A stretch of 64,000 bases of DNA, from positions 434,001 through 498,000 of the forward strand of contig JANFNE010000033.1 of NCBI GenBank assembly GCA_024867545.1, read 5' to 3'. Under the pieces are notes generated by a model that worked only from the letters and a program-made list of their open reading frames with translations, was not told the origin of the DNA and ran no database searches. Shown in pieces: positions 23,301 through 32,175 of the stretch; positions within the stretch are counted from its first letter, which is position 1; every line of letters begins with the position of its first letter. A program made the translations under genes and the position numbers. The DNA is from Phytopythium helicoides. Its lineage: Eukaryota; Oomycota; Peronosporomycetes; Pythiales; Pythiaceae.

Positions 23301-24421
23301 TTGAGCTCGTGAAGGCGATCTACGGCCTCAAGCAAGCTTCGCGTGTGTGGAACGAGACCTTCGATGAGTTCGTGTGCTCCATCGGCTTCCAAGTGTCAGC
23401 GTTCGACCCGTGCCTCTACATCAAGATCGTCAACAATCACTGCGTGCTCATCTTGGTCTATGTCGACGATGTTCTGGTGACGGGAAGCTCGATCGAGCTG
23501 ATTGCGCGCACCAAGTATGACCTGAAGATGCGCTTCGAGATGACCGACAGCGGCAAGTGTGCGTTCGTGCTCGGGATCGAGTTGATCTATGGACCCGATG
23601 GAAGCGTCACACTGTGCCAGCGACGCTACATCAACGACATCCTCACACGGTTCAACATGCTCCAGTGCAAGGCTGTGGTGAGTCCGGTCGACATGAGTTC
23701 GCGTCTGGTTTCAAGCGACGCATCTACCAAGGTGAACGCTCCGTTTCGGGAAGCGGTCGGCGCCTTGATGCATCTGATGACAGCGACTCGACCGGACATC
23801 GCGTATGCCGTGGGCTACGTATCGCGCTTCATGGAGAACCCGCAAGAGGAGCACTGGGTTGCGGTCAAGCGTATCTTTCGCTACTTGCAAGGCACCAAGG
23901 ACCACGGAATCTGCTTCAAGCCCGGCAACGTCATCGACTTCCGCGGCTACTCCGACGCCGACTGGGCTGGTGACCTCGCTGATCGCAAGTCGACATCCGG
24001 CTACACCTTCATATTGATGGGCGCACCGGTCAGTTGGGGAAGCAAGAAGCAGTCAAGTGTGTCTCTGTCGACAAGCGAAGCAGAGTATATCGCGCTCAGC
24101 CTGGCCATCCAAGAAGGCAAGTGGATTCATCGCGTGGTTTGCGAGATCCTTGCGGCTGCGAACAAGTCGGGACCAGAGCTCATGATCCGCGAAGACAACC
24201 AGTCGTGCATCAAGATGACCAAGAACCCAGTCAACCACGGTCGCGCCAAGCACATCGACATCAAGTACCATCACATCCGCGATGAAGTCAAGCGTGGTGA
24301 AGTCAAGCTCGAGTACTGCGAGACTGCAACGATGCTGGCCGACATCATGACCAAGGCGCTCCCGGGACCTCGCCACACGGAACTCACGGCGGCTCTCGGC
24401 ATCCATGGGACTTCGCATTGA
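20384..24421 (+). CDS. C2 Gag-Pol polyprotein, 1345 aa
   Basis: Uninterrupted, same domain order as the C1 protein (Gag, zinc knuckle, protease, integrase, RT, RNase H) with scattered substitutions. Two consecutive start codons, at 20384 and 20399, the first overlapping the primer binding site. The RT active-site YVDD is encoded near 23457 and the protease DSGA near 21278. The stop at 24419-24421 is followed at once by the polypurine tract GAGGGGGCG and the 3' LTR. Gag and Pol are one frame without a visible recoding signal, so Gag excess would need splicing or processing. Confidence 0.96.
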   Translation: MSPSTMSSAQDASTKVSIDKFNGDNYATWSRYMRGVFLTKSTWHVVNRETTPSFTDPRAKDDYVKASSIAFGLMLLHMDADYHHVVDDCEEAWVAWERLKTLYGGSQKAGRIYLKRQLFSMEMAEGGNVLHHCNEVLNISSKLSSIGAKMEDEDVAICLLRSLPKSFENVVLNLEMSNAELRTRDVVKVLTNEHIKRQGEKTPAMKTEDATKAFSVDREPRQCTYCGKMGHLVDKCWTKQKDENRGGPRRGGNGRGRGANSAQWRNDDYDYDNQRVAFAVSLECGVSTGEKMPGMWAVDSGATHHICNDKTKFASLIERDDGELSVANGNKAAIKGVGSIFERVLLPNGEEREIEIKDALYVPDMSKNLLSVPQINKSGQFQVIFDGTKMHVARKASKQVVATADLVDGLYWLRTPQRSANAATSGRTIDLHARMGHAPVEVLRKMVDNDMIKDAKLPSSSSGPSVCRGCQQGKMVQRPFPSNRDKRHYDTFELLHFDICGPMEEDSLGGSKYLLLIVDEASGCMKGFCLRAKSESEDCIKTYITKVQNQFGKKVKFVRHDGAREFATNSLKVFYEDEGIEQQTTVPYAHQTNGTAERAIRTIVTIGRSMLHHAKMDKIFWAEAAMTAIYVKNRLPSPKFQHKTPFEILYKSKPSVKHMRVFGCRAYVLTPKEKRLKWDPKSRAGLFVGYEEASKAYRVYDIEAGQVVITRDVTFDESTFGFSSAASDEDVEDLAFDSLEIAEDGPGQTDYTQAGKRKSRSATEDDTTGRSRAVRHRVGLEEASAPRSSPSRQEDEEEKSGGQHDGSDPSTPPVFWRASANAVEASDLSEPTTFEEAVNGPDQAHWRKAIRAELESMRLRGVFRAAKLPTGQRAIGTKWVFKIKRKADGSIEKYKARLVAKGFKQKYGIDYTETFSPVVKYATLRIVIALIVFFGWQLDQLDVVTAFLYGVMKEVVYCVVPEGVELDGGFDCLELVKAIYGLKQASRVWNETFDEFVCSIGFQVSAFDPCLYIKIVNNHCVLILVYVDDVLVTGSSIELIARTKYDLKMRFEMTDSGKCAFVLGIELIYGPDGSVTLCQRRYINDILTRFNMLQCKAVVSPVDMSSRLVSSDASTKVNAPFREAVGALMHLMTATRPDIAYAVGYVSRFMENPQEEHWVAVKRIFRYLQGTKDHGICFKPGNVIDFRGYSDADWAGDLADRKSTSGYTFILMGAPVSWGSKKQSSVSLSTSEAEYIALSLAIQEGKWIHRVVCEILAAANKSGPELMIREDNQSCIKMTKNPVNHGRAKHIDIKYHHIRDEVKRGEVKLEYCETATMLADIMTKALPGPRHTELTAALGIHGTSH

Positions 24422-24428
24422 GGGGGCG

Positions 24429-24795
24429 TGTTGAGGGCAGCCGGTTTGACCTGGACCGACTAGCCCGAGGCAGTCCAATGCGATCCCACGTTGATTACGC
24501 TCATCGATTACGTCAACTCGTGGGTACGAGATTGTGGGTACAAGATGGGATCCACGTGGCGCCCTCTGATTGGCTGCCGTGAATCAGTATCCAGGAAAAG
24601 ATCAAGTAGAGTGAACCCAGTAAAGGACAGGCAGGCTTAGAGGTAGCAAGTAGTTGCGAACTAAGGACCTCAATCGAATCACTTTCGAATCTTCCTTCTA
24701 CCCCTCAAGTGGTCTTCGCTCCGGTCTTCTGTCCAAGTGAAGAACTCCCTCCGCTCCGCCCAAGCTTCGTGTCCAAGACCTCACTACCTCCAACA
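24429..24795 (+). repeat. C2 3' LTR, 367 bp
   Basis: I see no difference from the 5' LTR, implying very recent insertion. Confidence 0.95.
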
Positions 24796-27700
24796 GTTTG
24801 CATTCTCACGCAGACTCGGCGTCGAGACTGCGGGTCCTCCCCCACTCAAGGTTGGAGCCAACGTCCCCAGGACGGAAGGCAGACGTGGGTGCCGCATGGC
24901 ATTCACGAAGAACGGTGTATGCCCGTGCGAGGCATGCACCGAGTTGTTGATGGCGAACTCAGCCATCGGCAGACACTCGCTCCAGTCCCGGAACGAGTGC
25001 GCGTAGCTGCGCAGGACGTCACCGAGCACGCGATTGACGCGTTCGGTCTGACCGTCCGTTTCAGGGTGGTCAGTTGTCGACATCGACAACTGTGTGCCAA
25101 GGAGCTTGAACAGCTCCTGCCAGAAGCCACCGCGGAACCGCGGATCGCGGTCCGACACGACCTCACGCGGCATGCCGTGAGATCGGAATACTGTGTCAAA
25201 GAACAGGCGTGCCGTTTGCGCGCCTGTTATAGTCTTGGGAACAGCAGCAAGATGCACCATCTTGCTGAAGCGGTCGACGAAGACGGCGACACCCGTGCGA
25301 CGCTTTGCGTCGGGCGGAAGCCCAAACACGAAGTCCATGGAGACGGACTCCCAACACTCCGATGGGATCGGTAGTGAGTTGAGCGGCGCCTGTGACACAG
25401 GTGCTGGTTTGACACGCTGGCAAATCTCGCAAGCACGAACGTACTTGCGCACCCACTTGTACTGGTGCGGCCAGTAGAAGTCACGCGCGAGGAGGACGTA
25501 CGTCTTCTCGCGTCCAAGATGGCCGGCCACCGGCGCATCATGGTACTCGTAGAGGATCCGCAGCTTGAGATCCTCGCTGTTTGGCACGACGACGCGACGC
25601 GCGTCGCCGTCGGTGTCGCGATAGAGCAGGACACCGTCGTGCACAGCAAAGCGGTGTGCACGAGCTCGGAGGTGTGGAGGAAGCGCCTTCAGAGACACTG
25701 GTGACGGTGTCTCTGCATACTTTAGAAGTCGCTTGATGTCCTCATCAAGCGCGTAGGCGGACTTGACGTCGTCGATCAGCGACGACCTTGGGACGTCAGC
25801 GCTCCAAGCGCCGACGGCGTTAACTTGTTCCTCCGGCCTGACTGCATAGTCGGGTCGCCGCGATAGAGCGTCAGCGACGACGTTGAGCCTTCCAGGTTTG
25901 TACTCAACCTGGAAGTTGTACTCTGCGAAGAAGGATAGCCACCTGGCCATCCTTTGCGAGATGTGTGGCGTCTTCACGGCCGTCCGCAGGGACGCATGGT
26001 CCGTGTAGACGGTGAACGGTCTATCACCCAGCAGATAGACTCGGAACTTCGCAAGCGCGTACTTCATGGCAAGGAGCTCCTTGTCATGAACGGGGTAGTT
26101 CCGCTCAGCTGGCTTGAGCTGTCGCGACTGGTAACTGACGACACGATCACGCCCCTCGTGATCGCGCTGCATCAATGCACATCCGATTGCAAAATCGGAT
26201 GCATCACACACGACGTGGAAATCTCGATCTTGGTCAGCGATGGCCAAGATTGGTGCCTCGGTCAAGCCCTGCTTGATCGCCTCGAAGGCACCTTGACACT
26301 CGGGTGTCCATACCCATGCAGCCTCTTTCTTCAAGAGCTGTGAGAGCGGGCGAATGCGGCCCGCATAGTTGCTCACGTACTTGCACAAGTACGTGGCGAG
26401 GCCAAGGAACTGACGTAGTTCTTTGGGGTTGTTTGGCTGCGGCCACTCGTTGATCACCCGGACTTTCTCGGGGTCCGGGCGAACGCCATCACGTCCGACG
26501 AGACACCCAAGCACGGGTATCTCGTTCGCCCCGAAGATGCACTTCTTCAGATTTGCATAGAGCTTATGCTTTCGCATGAGCTCCAGCAGGCGACGGAGGT
26601 GCTCCTTATGCACCTCAACGTCAGTCTTCTCATCCACAGCCCGGCTGTGGATGTACACGTCGTCGAAGTAGCTCGGTGCGAAATCTCGCACCGGCCGCAA
26701 CAGGTGTGTCACGCATCTGTTGAACGTTGCAGGGGCGTTCTTGAGTCCTTGTGGCATCACTAGCCACTCCCACAGCATCCCGCTTGGGGTGCTGACTGCC
26801 GTGAGCGGGATGTCCTGCTCACGCATGAGGACTTGGTAGAAGCCATCGCGCAGGTCGAGAGTACTGAAGATTGTACTCCCGCTCATCGAATCGATGATGA
26901 CATCCTTCCTCGGTATCGGCGTCTGTGCCGGCACCGTTGCATCGTTCAGCTTATTGTAAGCGTGAACGATGCGCCAGCCACCCTGTGCCTTCTTGACACA
27001 GAATGTCGGGGCACTGTGCGGTGAGGTCGACTCACGCACTTGCCCTGCCTTCTGACGAGCTTCAAAGAACTCGTCGATCGCCTTGACTTGTTCACGCGGC
27101 AGTGGCCACTGCCGCGTCACGCAGTACTTCGTCCCCGGCACGAGATCGATCTCGTGCCGAACTCCCTTGTCCTTTGGGAGTTCTTCCGGAACCTCGTCCG
27201 GGAATACGTCCGCGTATTCACGCAGGACGTCGTAGAACGGACTCGATTCGAGGGCGGCCCAGCCTTGCTCCTCGAATCGCTCACGCTTGGTCTTCGCACT
27301 GAGGGTCATTTCATCCTCAGGATTCTTGCTTACGAGGAGTTGACGCAACTCCTCGACCTTCTTGTTGACGTCGATCGTCATCTCTCGCTCAGAGATGACG
27401 CACACTTGTTCGAGCGCGCCCTCGCGCAGCTCCTTCGAGAATCGCTTCCAGCTCATGACTGGAAGGGCAACCAACTCCGATGCCGTGCTCGGAGGTTGCT
27501 CGACCTCGGTAACTCTGCACTCAACACCAGTGCAGGTTTGTGTCATGGCGTTAATCGCCACGACGCTCCTCTTGTTTACTCTCGTCGGCTTTGGTTGGCC
27601 GACGGCAATGCGAGCCCTGCTCGTTGATCGCTGCTCTGACCCGGTCAAGAGCGCGTCAGTGGTGGCAGTGCTATGCTCACCACTGTTGTCTTCCTTCGCT

Positions 27701-28500
27701 TCCACCTCTCCAAGAGGGAGCGTGCTGCTTGACATCTCCTTCCCCGAAGGAGATGAAGCCGTCTCACTCTGCTCGCGCGTCCGCGACAGAGGAATCTTCT
27801 TGGTCGCTGGTCTCTTCGTTGAGACAGCGTTCGACGCCCGGCGTCTGCCCTCGGCTCCCTGAGCGGAGGGGCGTCCGACTCCCGGAGCCGGACGGTTATC
27901 TTCTTCTCGATCCAGGCTGACAGGGCCATCGCTCGCTGTCGCCTGGGATCGCTGAGAGCCAGCGGTGCCGACAGGGCTCACGCTCACTGTCGCACTCGAC
28001 GCTTCCACGGCCTTGTGGGAGCGTGCTCTGAAGTTGATCGATCGGGTCACCCAATCGATCACAGGCTCATGCCGTCGCAACCATGGCATGCCCAGAATCA
28101 TATCGTACTTGTCGTCGAGATCAAGTACGATGCAGTCTTCCCGGAAGACTCGTCTCTTGAATCGGAAGCACGCGTTCACGACGCGCTTCCGCGTGCTCAG
28201 CTCGGCCCCTGTGGCCAAGCGCACCACCAAATCGCTTCGAGGAGCAGCAGTCTCCTCGAAGCACACCTTCTGCAGGCTCTGACGTCGAATGAAGTTGTTC
28301 GACGCGCCTGAATCCACCAACGCGCGGAGGTTGCTACCCTCCGACGCGACCTCGAGGACGATCAGCCCGGCTGACCCGTCCTCCTCTTCACAGTGCGAGT
28401 CCTTCGCACTGGGGGCAGCGACGGTCACATTGCCAACATCGGCTCGTGACGTCGCTTCACCAGTAGGGCGCCCCGCCCCTACTGGTTGTTGCCGTTTTTT
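24796..28500 (-). CDS. pol: G2 pol, 5' segment: protease, RT, RNase H, integrase core
   Basis: Frame entered by -1 frameshift from gag at 28494-28500. Aspartic protease RALVDSGASNNF near 28310-28340; a variable Ser/Glu-rich spacer; reverse transcriptase with LPREQVKAIDEFFEARQKAG, PQGLKNAPATFNR and YFDDVYIHS (near 26640-26665); RNase H with FHVVCDASDFAIGCAL near 26165-26215 and YTDHASLRTAV; integrase zinc-binding AGHLGREKTY ... CEICQRVK; core Asp in SMDFVFGLP, Asp in SDRDPRFRGGF, Glu in DGQTERVNRVL. It then meets the C2 insertion, where an apparent stop comes from the C2 LTR. The frame resumes at 20012. No other lesion is visible. Confidence 0.94.
28460..28500 (-). promoter_or_regulatory. -1 programmed ribosomal frameshift signal, gag to pol (G2)
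   Basis: A AAA AAC at 28494-28500 in gag phase, 8-nt spacer (28486-28493), perfect 9-bp stem-loop at 28460-28485 containing the gag stop codon. The arrangement is the same as in G1. A GCCCC about 50 nt downstream could pair with the GGGGC loop to form a pseudoknot (speculative). Confidence 0.87.
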
Positions 28501-29519
28501 GGTGGACCGCGCGGACGGAATCCGTCGGCGCGCATCCCACGCCGAGGCGGGCGCTGACCGCCTCGCGTGCACTCGCGAGCATAGTGGCCCCGACGGCCAC
28601 ACAGGAAGCACTCTTGCTCGTGCTTCGGCTTGCGCGGTTGCTGCCGACGTTCGACAGCAGCCGAGGACAGATCCATCGGCTCTGGCTCGTCAACCCGAAG
28701 ACGCGGTCGACGGTGGTGGACGACAGCATACTCTTCAGCTTGATTCAAGCTGAAGTCTTCGGCGAAGGCGATCTCAATCGCCTCCTTCATCGTCGATGGG
28801 TAGACGCGGAACAGATGGGTCTTCACAGGCCCATCGTTCAATCCCTTCATGAAGGTGGCGACCTTCGTGGCTTCGGTGAGCGGTTCGCTCACAACATTCG
28901 AAGCAAAATAGCTTGCTTGCTCCGCGTAAGCTCGGATGTCGAGCTTGCCTTGCTTGAGCTCGAGGAATTGAGCCCTCGAGCGGAATTCGTTCTGCGTCGG
29001 CTCGAATGCCGCACGCAGTTCGGTCTTGAACGCTTCGTACGTGGCGAAGCACGTAGGCTCCGCGAGCCTACGACCATACGCCCAACGCCTAGCGCTGCCG
29101 CCAAGGCACGACATGGCGTACATGACTTGAACCGACGGATCCCCGATCCGTCGTAGCGAGATGGAGTCTTCGAGCTCCACGAACCACCGAAGCAGTGGTT
29201 CGCCCTTCTTCCCATGGTAGGGAGGCACCGTGAGCTTCACGGACGCGCCCCGCGCGCCCGGCTCCCCAGGAGCGGTCTTCTGTTGCTTCTGCTCGAGTTC
29301 ATGCAGCATGAACCCGCGAATCGAAGCGAGGTGCTGGTCCTTGGACTGTGACTGCAGTATCGCAGCCACGGATGCTTCTCCGATCACTCCAGCGAGACGC
29401 TGGAACGCCAACCACTCGGCGTCCGAGAGATGCGGACACATCTCTCGTGTGATGTCGTGGGAACCGGTGAGCGGCGCTCCGCCCATCGGCTGGTCCTCAC
29501 CCGCGACGTGCGCACTCAT
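28479..29519 (-). CDS. gag: G2 Gag, 346 aa
   Basis: ATG at 29519. Retrotransposon Gag region (LRWFVELEDSISL, RRWAYGRRLAEPTCF, FEPTQNEFRSRAQFLELKQG) and a CCHC zinc knuckle CFLCGRRGHYAREC at about residues 304-317, then an Arg/Gly-rich tail that would bind RNA. Very similar in layout to G1 Gag. The stop lies in the frameshift stem-loop. The coding sequence contains many perfect inverted repeats, for example at 29133-29153. Confidence 0.92.
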   Translation of the reverse strand: MSAHVAGEDQPMGGAPLTGSHDITREMCPHLSDAEWLAFQRLAGVIGEASVAAILQSQSKDQHLASIRGFMLHELEQKQQKTAPGEPGARGASVKLTVPPYHGKKGEPLLRWFVELEDSISLRRIGDPSVQVMYAMSCLGGSARRWAYGRRLAEPTCFATYEAFKTELRAAFEPTQNEFRSRAQFLELKQGKLDIRAYAEQASYFASNVVSEPLTEATKVATFMKGLNDGPVKTHLFRVYPSTMKEAIEIAFAEDFSLNQAEEYAVVHHRRPRLRVDEPEPMDLSSAAVERRQQPRKPKHEQECFLCGRRGHYARECTRGGQRPPRRGMRADGFRPRGPPKNGNNQ

Positions 29520-29547
29520 TGCGCTCGGAATAGTCGGTCGTGAGACG

Positions 29548-29565
29548 GACTACAAAGTGCTACCA
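29548..29565 (-). other. G2 primer binding site
   Basis: TGGTAGCACTTTGTAGTC, two bases inside the 5' LTR. It would pair with a conventional tRNA 3' end. The first 11 bases match the G1 site. Confidence 0.65.
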
Positions 29566-29567
29566 GG

Positions 29568-30104
29568 TGTAACTGGGCTGCCCAGCTACGCGACTTACAC
29601 GTGCGCGTGTAAGGAGGAAGCGTTGACTTGGTTAACGTATGCACACTGTACTGTGTACAGTGTGAGACGAAAGACACTTGACTGGTAGAAATGAGAACTG
29701 TATTGATTGTTAGCAGCCCGCTAGACGGGTGCAATGGCTCCTGACCTCCTAGAAACTATATGCATTATTGCAGGCGCTCATGAGTGGCCATGAGCGCCGC
29801 ACCAAAAATGAACGACGCTGATTGGCTATTAGTGCCCGCTAACAGCCAATGAGAAGCGAGGACAGCCATGAATGGCTGTCCGGACGTACGCAGTGGAATA
29901 GTGACTCGGCACTATTCCGTCAGGAGCTTGACTAGCAGTGGTGTACCCCACACCACTGTCGACGCTTGGAACGGAGCCATGGTGACGCACCATTGCTCCG
30001 CAGATTTGTGCGTTTCGCACAATCTGCAACACACTAATTTGTGCCCAGCACAAAGTGTGACTCGTTTGTTCAGCCCACTGCACAAACTGTGTAACCCTGT
30101 TACA
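29568..30104 (-). repeat. G2 5' LTR (right copy), 537 bp
   Basis: Counterpart of 12361-12897; one visible difference (C versus T in GTTAA[C/T]GTATGC). Followed by target copy GTACG at 30105. Confidence 0.95.
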
Positions 30105-30142
30105 GTACGACTGGTACCCGCGCGAGGGAATCTAGTCAATCC

Positions 30143-30270
30143 ACCCGCGAAGTGAGGATTCCCACGCCGTAGTTCCCAATAGCCCGTCTCTCCCATGTCA
30201 GTGTGGGCACTGCTCATCGAGATCGTGGCTCGAATCCGATAGATACATAGCTGTTTGACGTCTGGACTAC
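30143..30270. repeat. Diverged dispersed repeat, copy B
   Basis: Matches copy A at 11465-11600 in two conserved blocks. Lies 40 bp from the right end of G2. Confidence 0.55.
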
Positions 30271-31801
30271 CACTCAGTTAGTTAAGAATATTGCCTTCAG
30301 CAATTCACACACGACAGAATTATGTCAGAGCTGTACTCCTTTCGATGTGGTACCACTTCCAAGAGCCAGATAGAGAACCAAAGCTATGAGTTTCCTTCTT
30401 TCGAGCTCCTCCCTTGCAAGTTTGTTCATCCTTGGAAGCACAATCTTTACAGAGTGGACTTGATATCATCCCCTATCTGAGCCATCGCCACGGTAAAGGA
30501 CGTGTTGCTAGATTGTGCGGTGTCAGTAGTTGGTCACGCGGTGATGGTCAAGGACAAGTGCTACAGTCTATAGAAATCATCCTCACTAACAGCGCAGACC
30601 AACGAATATATGATGAGCAAACACAACGATGCGCTCTCCGTGAGGTGGTTTACACAGAACCTGCGTTGTACACGAGCCCCATTCATCGAGACATGACGCC
30701 GTATGTTGACATTCGAGTCTTTGGTTGGTCATACCAACGTTACCGTTGGTAGCACAACACGCGTCAGCATCGCGTTGTCCAATTTAGCTCACGGAAGCCT
30801 CACGCAATGAGCCATATAGGACTTTTGCATCAGCACGCAAAAAATGCTCATCATGTTGCTGCTGCCTTCAACCGCATTTCTGGAGGGGGACTATCCATCT
30901 TCCCTTCAAATTATCGCGATTGGAGCCACGTTGAGCAATTCTCAAGCAGATTGTGGAAATGCCACGAGTAATTAGGTTAGTTAGTAGGTACCTCATTGTT
31001 GAAATGTTATTCAGAACTCGTCAAGAGACTCATCTCATCAGCCACCTGATAAACGTTCAATGTAATGACGACAAATTCTACTCTGCTGGAGGTGAATCCA
31101 GGCACCGAAAAGAGATTCAAAACATTACTGCACACGTAGTATTGTTGAGCAGGCATTCAGTCGAATCACAATACTGTGATTTAAATGTTGGCGGTAAAGT
31201 TGAGCTCGTTGGAAGTGTGATTCAAATGCACAGACTGAAAGTTGACAAAGCCAACAAATTTTTCTATGATATAGTGAGACTTTGATTACATCCAATCACT
31301 TTACCAAGAGCCAATTACTCTAGCATCTAACAAGAAACTAAGCCAAAGAGGTGTAACCAGTGCGTGTCTACGTGCGTGCGTGTGAGACCGTGTTTTGGCC
31401 AATGATAGCGAAGTATCACTGTGACAAAATGCTTCCAATGTTAAATCAGTTATTAGTACTATGAACCGTATTTTGTGTCTTTAAATAAGTATAAGTAGGC
31501 CAAAAGCTATAGAGCGTAGAGCACATGCAGCTTACTTCAGAACTCTTTGATTTTCACGGGTGTGATAGATGTCATGCGGGGTGCAGAGGCCGTGGGTGTG
31601 GTGGTTTTGGTAAGCCCGACTGTTGGGTCGGTGGTGGGTATATATCGGATGCATAGCGACGACCATGGAGGTGGAGGAGGCATGCTACTGAGCCTAAGCG
31701 ACTTGCAGAGCGCGAGGCATACGGTTTGGACACGTACACGCAGGAGAACGGCTCGCTCTCCTTGCTCGCGGACCGCGATGCTAGCGTGCACTGGAGCATC
31801 C
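30270..31801. other. Intergenic, no gene recognised
   Basis: AT-richer sequence. Open frames of about 110 codons at 30414-30752 and 30953-31285 (+) lack recognisable domains and neighbours. A short GTGCGT-type run lies at about 31360-31385. Confidence 0.6.
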
Positions 31802-32168
31802 TGTTGGAGGTAGTGAGGTCTTGGACACGAAGCTTGGACGGAGCGGAGGGAGTTCTTCACTTGGACAGAAGACCGGAGCGAAGACCACTTGAGGGGTAGA
31901 AGGAAGATTCGAAAGTGATTCGATTGAGGTCCTTAGTTCGCAACTACTTGCTACCTCTAAGCCTGCCTGTCCTTTACTGGGTTCACTCTACTTGATCTTT
32001 TCCTGGATACTGATTCACGGCAGCCAATCAGAGGGCGCCACGTGGATCCCATCTTGTACCCACAATCTCGTACCCACGAGTTGACGTAATCGATGAGCGT
32101 AATCAACGTGGGATCGCATTGGACTGCCTCGGGCTAGTCGGTCCAGGTCAAACCGGCTGCCCTCAACA
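31802..32168 (-). repeat. C3 3' LTR, 367 bp
   Basis: TGTTGGAGG ... CCCTCAACA on the + strand; purine tract immediately inside. Confidence 0.95.
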
Positions 32169-32175
32169 CGCCCCC

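Larger units (their letters stand above)
20013..24795 (+). mobile_element. Ty1/copia retrotransposon C2, complete, inserted in G2 pol
   Basis: 367-bp LTRs at 20013-20379 and 24429-24795; target duplication GTTTG at 20008-20012 and 24796-24800. It lies opposite to G2 and to C1. It splits G2 pol inside the integrase. Confidence 0.97.
12361..30104 (-). mobile_element. Ty3/gypsy retrotransposon G2, complete, with two nested copia elements
   Basis: Two 537-bp LTRs (12361-12897 and 29568-30104) differ at one base that I can see. They are flanked by the direct repeat GTACG (12356-12360, 30105-30109). Reading on the minus strand: 5' LTR, primer site, gag, -1 frameshift signal, pol to chromodomain, antisense ORF, polypurine tract, 3' LTR. 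C1 (13557-18341) and C2 (20013-24795) are inserted in it. The remaining G2 sequence is 12361-13556, 18347-20012 and 24801-30104, 8166 bp in total. All reading frames continue across the insertions when the copia elements and one target copy are ignored. The near-identical LTRs imply recent transposition. The whole element is unusually rich in short inverted repeats. Confidence 0.95.
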
